Source: CAZCTC01 sp964501335 (GTDB lineage Bacteria > Chloroflexota > Anaerolineae > B4-G1 > SLSP01). Taken from it: a stretch of DNA of 53,852 nt. Position numbers and translations under genes: made by a program. The notes beneath the pieces were generated by a model. It searched no databases, was not told the origin of the DNA, and saw only the letters and a list, made by a program, of their open reading frames with translations. The stretch covers positions 1 through 53,852 of the forward strand of contig CAZCTC010000054.1 of the NCBI GenBank assembly GCA_964501335.1, given 5' to 3'. Below are positions 43,486 through 51,174 of this stretch, in pieces (the stretch's first letter is position 1; each line of letters opens with the position of its first letter).

Positions 43486-43665
43486 AATAAAAAATCAGCG
43501 GGCCGCCCCTCAGGGCAGCCCGCTGATTTTTTATTCTTCAGAGCGTTTTAGCGTTCCGCACAAGACTTTTGCCCGGCCTGATACGACGCGCTGGATAAGG
43601 GGAGAGAGTTATTTTTTATTCATATTTTCGGCGGCTTCAGAAAGCCGCCGAAAATATGGGCTTTT
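43486..43665. repeat. Hairpin plus dispersed element between convergent genes
   Basis: 43486-43535 is a long hairpin (AATAAAAAATCAGCGGGC with its complement, loop CTCA) 12 bp past the TPR gene. 43548-43665 is a forward copy of the dispersed element: TTTTAGCGTTCCGCACAAG, ACGACGCGCTGG, GGAGAGAG, a 17-bp perfect hairpin (43621-43637 with 43642-43658) around TTCAGAAA, then GGGCTTTTTCCC. A downstream box AATCGCACAG follows at about 43674. Nothing else is seen before 43747. Confidence 0.85.
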
Positions 43666-43746
43666 TCCCAGAGCAATCGCACAGTGCTTTTTTCCTGGTT
43701 TTTCCGGGCTAATTGCAAATGCCGACCCAATGAATTATGGAAAAGC

Positions 43747-46700
43747 TTACCGGTTGTTCCGGAAGACCAGGGGCAGGAAGATCCAGCGGCGATCCATCAC
43801 CATATTCAGATTGGTGATCCGAATGCCGCCGGGGTTGAAACCCACCAGCGGATCGAATCCGGTGGGTGTGTAGGCCGGCAATTCCCGTACCAAAGCATAT
43901 TTGTTGTAGGCGGTGACGTCCCAGGTGGCGACATAGCCGTTCCAGCCGTCGGAGCGTTCGCTCCAGTGGTGCCAGGCCAGGCCGTCATCGGTGCCGTAGA
44001 GGTAGCGGCTGGCGCCCGTCTCACTGGCGATGCTCATGCCGTCGCCGACAAAGAGGATGATGTGTTTGGCGCCGGCTTCTTCGGCCGCGCGGCGCATCAC
44101 ATCGTAGATGCGGATGTTGTTGACGATGCGGGTGTTCGGGTAGAGTTCGCCCACGTACTGTTCAAAGAGGTCGGCGCCCTTGCCCCGGGCCTGGAGGTCG
44201 ACCAGTTCGTTGATGTGGTTGATGCTGCCGTAGCGGATTTCGTTGTTGGGATAGCCCCATTCGCCGTCATCCACCACGCCGTCGCCGTCGGCGTCGGTCC
44301 AGACCTGCTGGGGGAGATCGCCCATGCCGAGCGGCGTGAGCAGGCGGAGGTGACCGGTGCTGTGGTCGGCGGTGACGATGACCAGGGTGTCGGCCCATTC
44401 GATGCCGCCGGGCTGATCGATGTAGGCTTCGGCGGTGCGGACGGCGCGGTCGAGATCCCAGACGCCGCCGATCATGGTGGCGTAGTTGTTCTTGTGGTTG
44501 GACCAGTCGATGTCGCCCTGTTCAAAGAGCACGAAGAAGCCCTGCGGGTCCTGGGAGAGCAGGGGGAGGCTGGCGTTGACGATGTCGGGGAGGGTGGGAT
44601 TCTCGGTGACGGCGCGGGTGACGGCGGGAGCGCCGGGGGCGTCGGCGACATTGAAGTATTCAAAATTGCCGCCGGAGCCGCCGAAGAGGCCGAAGAGTTT
44701 GCCGCCGGTGTTGAAATTGACGGAAGCAGCGGTAGTGCTCAGCGAGACGGCGCCGTCCACGCCGGCCTGCCGGCCGACATAGGTGAAGACGGTGCTGCCG
44801 GTGGTGAGAGAAAGATATTCGGTTTGGGAGATGTAGGTGGTGATGGAGGGATAGTAGCCGCCGCCGATGACCAGTTCCGGGGTGGTGGTGAAGATGATTT
44901 CCCGGGCGATGGCATGGTAGTTGTCGCGGTGGACATTGTGGCTGATGAAGGAAGCCGGGGTGGCATGGCTGAAGGGAACGGTGCTGGCCGCGCCGATGGC
45001 GAAGCCCAGGTTGATGCGCAGCCGTTCGGCGATGGTGGTCAGGCTCCCGGTGACGGGATCGCCGGGCAGCCAGGCGATGTTGCCATCGTCGGTCTTGTAG
45101 CCGCAGGCCATGGCGGTGGCCGCAGAGGCCGAATCGGTGGCCGGCTCTTTGGTTGCGCCGTTGTAGGTGATTTTGGTCAGGTAGTAGGCGGAGCGGGCGC
45201 CTTCGTTGGCCGTGTATTCAGGCTGGCGGGGATAGGGCGCCGGGCCGCTGATGGCGAGATCATAGCCGATCATAGGATCGAGGTTGTTGATGGAGTAGGC
45301 AGGGAGGTTTTTGACCTGGGCATATTTGTTGTAGGCGGTGACGTCCCAGGTGGCGACATAGCCGTTCCAGCCGTCGGAGCGTTCGCTCCAGTGGTGCCAG
45401 GCCAGGCCGTCATCGGTGCCGTAGAGGTAGCGGCTGGCGCCCGTCTCACTGGCGATGCTCATGCCGTCGCCGACAAAGAGGATGATGTGTTTGGCGCCGG
45501 CTTCTTCGGCCGCGCGGCGCATCACATCGTAGATGCGGATGTTGTTGACGATGCGGGTGTTCGGGTAGAGTTCGCCCACGTACTGTTCAAAGAGGTCGGC
45601 GCCCTTGCCCCGGGCCTGGAGGTCGACCAGTTCGTTGATGTGGTTGATGCTGCCGTAGCGGATTTCGTTGTTGGGATAGCCCCATTCGCCGTCATCCACC
45701 ACGCCGTCGCCGTCGGCGTCGGTCCAGACCTGCTGGGGGAGATCGCCCATGCCGAGCGGCGTGAGCAGGCGGAGGTGACCGGTGCTGTGGTCGGCGGTGA
45801 CGATGACCAGGGTGTCGGCCCATTCGATGCCGCCGGGCTGATCGATGTAGGCTTCGGCGGTGCGGACGGCGCGGTCGAGATCCCAGACGCCGCCGATCAT
45901 GGTGGCGTAGTTGTTCTTGTGGTTGGACCAGTCGATGTCGCCCTGTTCAAAGAGCACGAAGAAGCCCTGCGGGTCCTGGGAGAGCAGGGGGAGGCTGGCG
46001 TTGACGATGTCGGGGAGGGTGGGATTCTCGGTGACGGCGCGGGTGACGGCGGGAGCGCCGGGGGCGTCGGCGACATTGAAGTATTCAAAATTGCCGCCGG
46101 AGCCGCCGAAGAGGCCGAAGAGTTTGCCGCCGGTGTTGAAATTGACGGAAGCAGCGGTAGTGCTCAGCGAGACGGCGCCGTCCACGCCGGCCTGCCGGCC
46201 GACATAGGTGAAGACGGTGCTGCCGGTGGTGAGAGAAAGATATTCGGTTTGGGAGATGTAGGTGGTGATGGAGGGATAGTAGCCGCCGCCGATGACCAGT
46301 TCCGGGGTGGTGGTGAAGATGATTTCCCGGGCGATGGCATGGTAGTTGTCGCGGTGGACATTGTGGCTGATGAAGGAAGCCGGGGTGGCATGGCTGAAGG
46401 GAACGGTGCTGGCCGCGCCGATGGCGAAGCCCAGGTTGATGCGCAGCCGTTCGGCGATGGTGGTCAGGCTCCCGGTGACGGGATCGCCGGGCAACCAGGC
46501 GATGTTGCCGTCGTCGGTCTTGTAGCCGCAGGCCATGGCCGTCGCCGCAGAAGCCGAATCGGTGGCCGGCTCTTTGGTTGTGCCGTTGTAGGTGATTTTG
46601 GTCAGGTAGTAGGCGTCACGTTTGGACAGGGATTGATCGAGCATAAAAGGATAGGGGGCATTGCCGATAATACCGATGGTAATGGGAACATGAACAGCCG

Positions 46701-47292
46701 GGATGTAACCAAGGCGGGTGGCGCTGATGACGTAGCGCCCGGGGAGCAAATTGACGAAGGTGTAATGCCCCGTCGCGTCGGTTTGGGTCAATCGTTTTCC
46801 AGGGCCACCGCCGTCAGGATAGAGCCAGAGGGTTGCCGAGACCACAGGAGTCCCGTAGTTATCGACCAGTTTCCCGCCGACAAGGACCGTTCCTGTCGGG
46901 TAGGCGGGATTGATGTAGATGGTTTTTACCTGAACCGTGGGGGTGATGGTGGCGCTGTTACTTGCCGTGACTGTGATGGTTTGCAGTCCTGCGGTGCGCC
47001 AGAGCAGCCGAAGGGTGCCGGTGCTGGTTGTTTGGATTGGATGTCCGGTGGCTTCCCAGAGATAGGTGATGGGAGTTGTGGCTGAAATGGGAGCGATGCT
47101 GGCGGTGAATGTGTAAACCTGATTGATGGTTCCTGAAAGCGGGCCGGTGATTTGAAGTTCGGCGATGGGGACATCCTCGGCTGGGGCGGCGGGGTGTGGT
47201 GCGGGGTGTGCCAGAATGGGGAGTGTTCCGGCTCCCAACAAGAGAAACGCGAAGAGTACCAGGGTAAACCTTAATAATCGCAAATTCATCAT
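43747..47292 (-). CDS. Secreted alkaline phosphatase with permuted tandem domains
   Basis: 1181 residues. Signal peptide at about 1-30, PKD/Ig-like domain at about 43-128, carboxypeptidase-regulatory-like domain at about 134-210. Two copies of a phosphatase sequence follow, residues 226-657 and 701-1132, almost identical. Within each copy the order is TDSASAATA (nucleophile S246 and S721), HATPASF, EQGDIDWSNH, VTADHSTGH, then FVGDGMS (D609 and D1084). In known alkaline phosphatases the GDGM motif comes first. So the frame begins mid-domain, holds one canonical domain in the centre (D609 to the second ADH motif), and ends after the first quarter of another. The C-terminus is RRWIFLPLVFRNNR, a probable surface-related tail. 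It would hydrolyse phosphomonoesters outside the cell. Assembly error remains possible. Confidence 0.85.
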   Translation of the reverse strand: MMNLRLLRFTLVLFAFLLLGAGTLPILAHPAPHPAAPAEDVPIAELQITGPLSGTINQVYTFTASIAPISATTPITYLWEATGHPIQTTSTGTLRLLWRTAGLQTITVTASNSATITPTVQVKTIYINPAYPTGTVLVGGKLVDNYGTPVVSATLWLYPDGGGPGKRLTQTDATGHYTFVNLLPGRYVISATRLGYIPAVHVPITIGIIGNAPYPFMLDQSLSKRDAYYLTKITYNGTTKEPATDSASAATAMACGYKTDDGNIAWLPGDPVTGSLTTIAERLRINLGFAIGAASTVPFSHATPASFISHNVHRDNYHAIAREIIFTTTPELVIGGGYYPSITTYISQTEYLSLTTGSTVFTYVGRQAGVDGAVSLSTTAASVNFNTGGKLFGLFGGSGGNFEYFNVADAPGAPAVTRAVTENPTLPDIVNASLPLLSQDPQGFFVLFEQGDIDWSNHKNNYATMIGGVWDLDRAVRTAEAYIDQPGGIEWADTLVIVTADHSTGHLRLLTPLGMGDLPQQVWTDADGDGVVDDGEWGYPNNEIRYGSINHINELVDLQARGKGADLFEQYVGELYPNTRIVNNIRIYDVMRRAAEEAGAKHIILFVGDGMSIASETGASRYLYGTDDGLAWHHWSERSDGWNGYVATWDVTAYNKYAQVKNLPAYSINNLDPMIGYDLAISGPAPYPRQPEYTANEGARSAYYLTKITYNGATKEPATDSASAATAMACGYKTDDGNIAWLPGDPVTGSLTTIAERLRINLGFAIGAASTVPFSHATPASFISHNVHRDNYHAIAREIIFTTTPELVIGGGYYPSITTYISQTEYLSLTTGSTVFTYVGRQAGVDGAVSLSTTAASVNFNTGGKLFGLFGGSGGNFEYFNVADAPGAPAVTRAVTENPTLPDIVNASLPLLSQDPQGFFVLFEQGDIDWSNHKNNYATMIGGVWDLDRAVRTAEAYIDQPGGIEWADTLVIVTADHSTGHLRLLTPLGMGDLPQQVWTDADGDGVVDDGEWGYPNNEIRYGSINHINELVDLQARGKGADLFEQYVGELYPNTRIVNNIRIYDVMRRAAEEAGAKHIILFVGDGMSIASETGASRYLYGTDDGLAWHHWSERSDGWNGYVATWDVTAYNKYALVRELPAYTPTGFDPLVGFNPGGIRITNLNMVMDRRWIFLPLVFRNNR
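43895..45190. repeat. 1296-bp direct repeat, copy 1 (within phosphatase gene)
   Basis: It matches 45320-46615 at an offset of exactly 1425 bp. By eye the first 1.17 kb are identical, and about six substitutions fall in the last 130 bp (45065-45165), only one of which changes an amino acid (T to A in YNGTTKEP). The 129 bp between the copies encode the linker. Confidence 0.92.
45320..46615. repeat. 1296-bp direct repeat, copy 2 (within phosphatase gene)
   Basis: Second copy of the repeat at 43895-45190. In gene orientation it is the first phosphatase copy, following the carboxypeptidase-regulatory-like domain. Boundaries were set where the flanks stop matching (g at 45320, aggcg ending at 46615). 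Confidence 0.92.
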
Positions 47293-48212
47293 CTAACTCC
47301 TTCATTGGGGGATGTGTGATGGTGCCATTGCCATCCATCCGAAATCAAATCGCCGGCTATGGCCAGGCCGGCGACCATCCAAATTCCAGGAATGTTTTGC
47401 AGGCCGGGAATCCAGCCCAGAAATGCTGCGAGGACGAATCCAATAACTCCGCCGTCACTGATTCCTTCAATCCAATCGGGCGGCCAGGGGCGTGGATGGC
47501 GATAGCGGATTTTGCGTATCGCGCCGGGAATATTCACGGAGAGGATTGCAATGCCGGCTCCCACCGGTATATTTCCGGCCGCAAGCAGGGGAGTCAGATA
47601 GGACTCCACGCTGGGGATCAACGGGGGGCCGTAGAATCCCAGACCAATGCCAGCCGCAAGCATGGCCAGGGCCGACGCCAGGCGGGCTGAAGGGGAGGCT
47701 TGTTTTAAGTAGATTTCAATGAGTCCACCGCCGATGATTCCGGAAATGATGGCGATCAACCAGACGGCTGCGCCGCGAGCTCCGAATCCCATGACCAGGG
47801 CGGCGCCGGATAATGCAACGATCAGGGTTTCATAAAGCTGAGTCAGGGTGAATTTCAGGAGGTCGGTGATTTTAGATAAATCCGGTGAAGTGGCAGATGT
47901 TTCTGGGGCGGGGGGATGATCAAGTGCGATTTGAGTTTGTTCCCGGGCTTCGGTCATCAGTTGTTGTAGTTGGGGGAGTTCTTCGATTTCCAGATAACCC
48001 CGGAAGGTATCCGATCCCGAGCCCCCGGTATAACGAAGCAGAATATGTCCTTGATTGCGAACTAAAGTGAAGGTTAAGGCATCCGGGGATAAACGGGGAG
48101 AACGAGGATAGTGAAAAGCGGGGATCGAGGGCCATTGATAAAGGGTTTCATCGCCCCAGAAGAAGCGGTTCCAGAATTCTGGAATCGATAACCAACCGGG
48201 AGGTGGTTTCAT
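47289..48212 (-). CDS. Multi-pass membrane protein coupled to the phosphatase gene
   Basis: 307 residues from the ATG preceded by GAAGGAGCATCAAA; an in-frame ATG eight codons upstream has no site. The first 125 residues are soluble (EFWNRFFWGDETLYQWPSIP, then a beta-rich part, then a Pro/Glu linker). The remainder has about six hydrophobic segments rich in Gly and Ala (AALVMGFGARGAAVWLIAII, GDLISDG near the end). The stop overlaps the phosphatase start by 4 bp, so the two are translated together and may act together at the membrane. The family is not recognised. Confidence 0.7.
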   Translation of the reverse strand: MKPPPGWLSIPEFWNRFFWGDETLYQWPSIPAFHYPRSPRLSPDALTFTLVRNQGHILLRYTGGSGSDTFRGYLEIEELPQLQQLMTEAREQTQIALDHPPAPETSATSPDLSKITDLLKFTLTQLYETLIVALSGAALVMGFGARGAAVWLIAIISGIIGGGLIEIYLKQASPSARLASALAMLAAGIGLGFYGPPLIPSVESYLTPLLAAGNIPVGAGIAILSVNIPGAIRKIRYRHPRPWPPDWIEGISDGGVIGFVLAAFLGWIPGLQNIPGIWMVAGLAIAGDLISDGWQWHHHTSPNEGVR

Positions 48213-48533
48213 TTTGATGCTCCTTCGATAGATCACCGCGTGAGATTTGATGTGGGTGCAAATTTATTTCCAGGTGAGCTTTGGTAATTATAAAGAGGAA
48301 AGAAAACTCGTCAATTTGAATAAAGATAATTCTCTTTGAGTATCCAGCGCGTCGCTTTTTACTGCTAAAGCGCCTGTTGCGGGGTGTCAAAAGTCGGCCG
48401 TGGGATACCGCTTTGAACAACTGCACGGATGGAAAGATATATCTCTTTCTATATCTGTTAGTCATAGCATGGGGCTCTTTTCCATGCTAAGGTGGAGTGT
48501 CTTCGGTTATCCTGCAGGAAAGGAGCGAAACAA
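48213..48533. promoter_or_regulatory. Divergent intergenic region with degenerate element and hairpin
   Basis: No gene. About 48325-48430 carries degenerate remains of the dispersed element (ATTCTCTTTGAGTATCCAGC, GCGTCGC, GTTGCGGGGTGTCAA, AACTGCACGG) without its hairpin. AGATATA / TATATCT (48435-48456) and TAGCATGG / CCATGCTA (48465-48472 with 48482-48489) are short inverted repeats. The second lies about 45 bp before the start at 48534 and is a candidate operator. Confidence 0.4.
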
Positions 48534-49799
48534 ATGGGATTTAATCCATTGGTTGAGAAGGGAATTCCAATCGAGAAACAGATTCAGGGGTGGTCGGCGT
48601 TGAACGTCGCGCCTTATGATAAGCGTACAGTCGATCCTTATACACGGACCCGGATCATTTTGATGAACGGGATTGAGGTGGAAGCGGCTTTCTTTTTACA
48701 TCAATTTGCCCGGCATTGTTCCGATCCGGAACTCAAGCAGCGGCTGGCATTGGCGCGGCGGGTGGAACAGCAGCAACAAAAGCAGGTGAACTGGCTGGTT
48801 CCGGCCGACGAATCGACATTGGAAGTAACCATTGGATATGAACAGGTGGCGGTGGATTTGACGGCCTGTCTGGCGCGGGTCGAACCTGATCCTTATGTGC
48901 GGCGGGCTTTGGAGTTTGCACTGCTGGAAGATTTCGATCATCTTTATCGGTATGCCAATCTGTTGGAGATGGATCAGGGAATTCGGGCTGAGGAAATTGT
49001 GGGGGGCCTGACGGAGATTATGCCGGGCCGGCCGACGGTGGTGGAACACCGGCATCCATTTGACGATGTGCGGCGGCCGTATGATCGTAAGACGGCCGAT
49101 ATTTTGACGAAATTGCATGTGGAAACGATCGTGGCAGGTGAACAGCAGACGATGAATTTTTATATGACGGTGGGAAATCGTTATCCGACAGCGTTGGGAC
49201 GGGGGCTCTATCTGGAAATCGGACAGATTGAAGAGCAGCATGTCACGCATTACGAATCGCTGGCCGATCCTGATGCTACCTGGTTCGAGCGAATGGTTTT
49301 GCATGACTATAATGAATGCTATCTTTATTACTCTTGTATGCAGTCCGAGCCGGACATGCGGGTCAAGCGGTTGTGGGAACAGATGTTGTTGATGGAGATC
49401 GAGCATTTGCGGTTGGATCGTCAGTTAATGCAACGGTACGAGCAACGGGATGTGACGGAGATTTTGCCGAACGAGTTGCCGCCGTTGATGATCTTTGAAT
49501 CCAATAAGGATTACATCCGACAGGTGCTGGCTTCACAGATCAACCTGACGACCTCGGATACTGAATTTGTACCGGTTGATCAGTTGGCCGATGCTTCGCG
49601 CTATGCGCAGTATCAGGCGCAGGTCAATGGTGAGGGCTTTGTGCCCAGTCAGGATGTGGTGGCGGAACATATTCGAAAGCGCGGAGAGGATTATCGGTTG
49701 GAGACAGAGGGGCCCGATCCTGTGCCGGCTTTGCAGAATCGCACGATTGTGGCGGTCGCTGGCGGGTTGAAGGTCAAGAGCGGCCCGGGAGAATCGTAA
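48534..49799 (+). CDS. Double ferritin-like domain protein, unknown function
   Basis: 421 residues from the ATG preceded by AAAGGAG; an in-frame start 14 codons upstream has no site. All-helical. The first half has GIEVEAAFFLHQFARH and LEDFDHLYRYANLLE. The second half shows a fuller ferritin-like set: GEQQTMNFYMTVGN, EIGQIEEQHVTHYESL and LMEIEHLRLDRQL, with E and ExxH spacing expected for a diiron site. A Pro/Gly-rich tail follows. This suggests two four-helix bundles, at least one able to bind metal, with a possible oxidative-stress or redox role. This is inferred from helix and ligand pattern only. Confidence 0.7.
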   Translation: MGFNPLVEKGIPIEKQIQGWSALNVAPYDKRTVDPYTRTRIILMNGIEVEAAFFLHQFARHCSDPELKQRLALARRVEQQQQKQVNWLVPADESTLEVTIGYEQVAVDLTACLARVEPDPYVRRALEFALLEDFDHLYRYANLLEMDQGIRAEEIVGGLTEIMPGRPTVVEHRHPFDDVRRPYDRKTADILTKLHVETIVAGEQQTMNFYMTVGNRYPTALGRGLYLEIGQIEEQHVTHYESLADPDATWFERMVLHDYNECYLYYSCMQSEPDMRVKRLWEQMLLMEIEHLRLDRQLMQRYEQRDVTEILPNELPPLMIFESNKDYIRQVLASQINLTTSDTEFVPVDQLADASRYAQYQAQVNGEGFVPSQDVVAEHIRKRGEDYRLETEGPDPVPALQNRTIVAVAGGLKVKSGPGES

Positions 49800-49844
49800 T
49801 TTTTGGTCTTTTCTGGTGTCTTAACGGCACGGAAAAGGATTTTA

Positions 49845-49882
49845 CAACACTACGCCCACCTGAAATGGTGGGCGTAGTGTTG
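49845..49882. terminator. 16-bp perfect hairpin after the ferritin-like gene
   Basis: CAACACTACGCCCACC (49845-49860) pairs perfectly with 49867-49882 around TGAAAT. It lies 46 bp after the stop codon and is preceded by TTTTAC. It is GC-rich inside and a probable transcript end. Confidence 0.6.
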
Positions 49883-49910
49883 TCTGGATAGCTTTGGAAA
49901 AGGCTAAAGA

Positions 49911-50097
49911 AAGTAGACAGCAGCAAGTAGACAGCCTGTGTTGCCTGGATGACTCTGGAAAAAGCCATGTTTTCGCACTGTCAGCGCGAAAACATAAACA
50001 AAAAAACTCTCTCCTTCCATCCTGCGCGTCGTTTCTGACCGGGAAAAGGTCATTTGTGGGACGTTACAAGGCTATAAAGCCCTATTTTCAAGACAAG
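49911..50097. repeat. GTAGACA repeat and reverse hairpin element
   Basis: 49911-49936 holds AGTAGACAGCAGCAAGTAGACAG. 49954-50097 is a reverse copy of the dispersed element: CTGGAAAAAGCC, hairpin ATGTTTTCGC / GCGAAAACAT (49966-49975 with 49985-49994), AAACAAAAAAACTCTCTCC, GCGCGTCG, GACCGGGAAAAGG, TTTGTGGGACGTTACAAGGC, CTATTTTCAAGACAAG. No gene is seen between 49800 and 50135. Confidence 0.8.
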
Positions 50098-50135
50098 TAA
50101 TGTCGGGCATAGTGCCCTAATCGTGCATGGGATTT

Positions 50136-50954
50136 CTATTGCAGGTAGATGTGCAGCTTCTTTAAGGAATAGAGCGGCACGAAGGGCAGAATCACCGGCA
50201 CGCTTTTGACATACTCCTGATAGCGGTCCTGGGATCCATACCGCGAATCCTGGGTCAGTTCCAGCCGCCGCGCCGAGCCGAGCATAATGAGCACCAGAAT
50301 CAGCATACCGATTGTGCTGATCACCCATTGGAGCGGGCCGCTGTAAATTGCAATACCCATCGTCCAGCTGCCGACCCAGACCATCATTTCTCCCAGATAG
50401 TTGGGACAACGCACCCATTGATAGAGGCCTACATTACAGAATTCTTTTGGAAAGTGGGCCTTGAAAGCGCTCTTTTGGCGATCGGCCACGGCTTCCAGAA
50501 TCAGGCCGCCGATTAAGACGATTAACCCGGCCATCTGGATGAGGATGCGGAGTGTGGTCGGCGTGGCGGAGGGAGTCAATCCGAAGAGTACGGGTGAGAA
50601 CATGGCGACATAGAGGATCGAGACTCCAATCCAGATGACGATTTTTTTCAAGAGGGTGGTGCCGGTACTGTATTGATCGACGACTTTACTTTCGTTGCGG
50701 TAGGAAGATTGAAATTCTCGTCGGATAACGTAAATTCCTAGCCGGATTCCCCAAAGGAAGAGGCCGGCACTTTGGATCCAGACCAGCCAATCAAAAGGGG
50801 TAGTCCGGAGATGGGGGGCGATAATCGCCATGGCGGCAATGGAAAAAGCATATCCTACGCTGATGAAATAGACGGTGCGGTAGAATCCTGCTGAAGAAAC
50901 CAGCAGAGCGATGCCGAGCAAGATCCAGGTTGTTTGTTGTAGCGATAGATTCAC
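50136..50954 (-). CDS. DUF1295 steroid-reductase-like membrane protein
   Basis: 272 residues with about six hydrophobic segments. The C-terminal part has the DUF1295 / isoprenylcysteine-methyltransferase-like signature: EAVADRQKSAFKAHFP, then GLYQWVRCPNYLGEMMVW, and YQEYVKSVPVILPFVPL near the end. These proteins are related to 3-oxo-5-alpha-steroid 4-dehydrogenases and membrane methyltransferases. The substrate is unknown, probably a lipid. It is a single gene, divergent from the kinase at 51175. Confidence 0.85.
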   Translation of the reverse strand: MNLSLQQTTWILLGIALLVSSAGFYRTVYFISVGYAFSIAAMAIIAPHLRTTPFDWLVWIQSAGLFLWGIRLGIYVIRREFQSSYRNESKVVDQYSTGTTLLKKIVIWIGVSILYVAMFSPVLFGLTPSATPTTLRILIQMAGLIVLIGGLILEAVADRQKSAFKAHFPKEFCNVGLYQWVRCPNYLGEMMVWVGSWTMGIAIYSGPLQWVISTIGMLILVLIMLGSARRLELTQDSRYGSQDRYQEYVKSVPVILPFVPLYSLKKLHIYLQ

Positions 50955-51174
50955 GGATGTTTCCTTAGTATCGAGTTAGGGAGTTATTGTAATAGCGAGA
51001 TGGATTTAGCGCAAATTGGAATCGATTTTTCCTTCCCTTACAGGGCTGTGCTTTTCTAGATTTGATTTCAGTGATAAAATATGCTTCAGGCCTGTTTGTA
51101 GTTAATTGCCTTCGCCGCGGTGCGGCAAGTTTCTCCGGTTGGATAATGTGTGAAAGGGTTTGCATAGATTTACC

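Noticed and set aside
43684..47085. Plus-strand open frame of 1133 codons opposite the phosphatase
   Set aside because: It is the antisense shadow of a GC-rich gene. Its product is a low-complexity Gly/Ala/Val/Asp sequence without a fold, while the minus-strand product has a signal peptide and clear phosphatase motifs.
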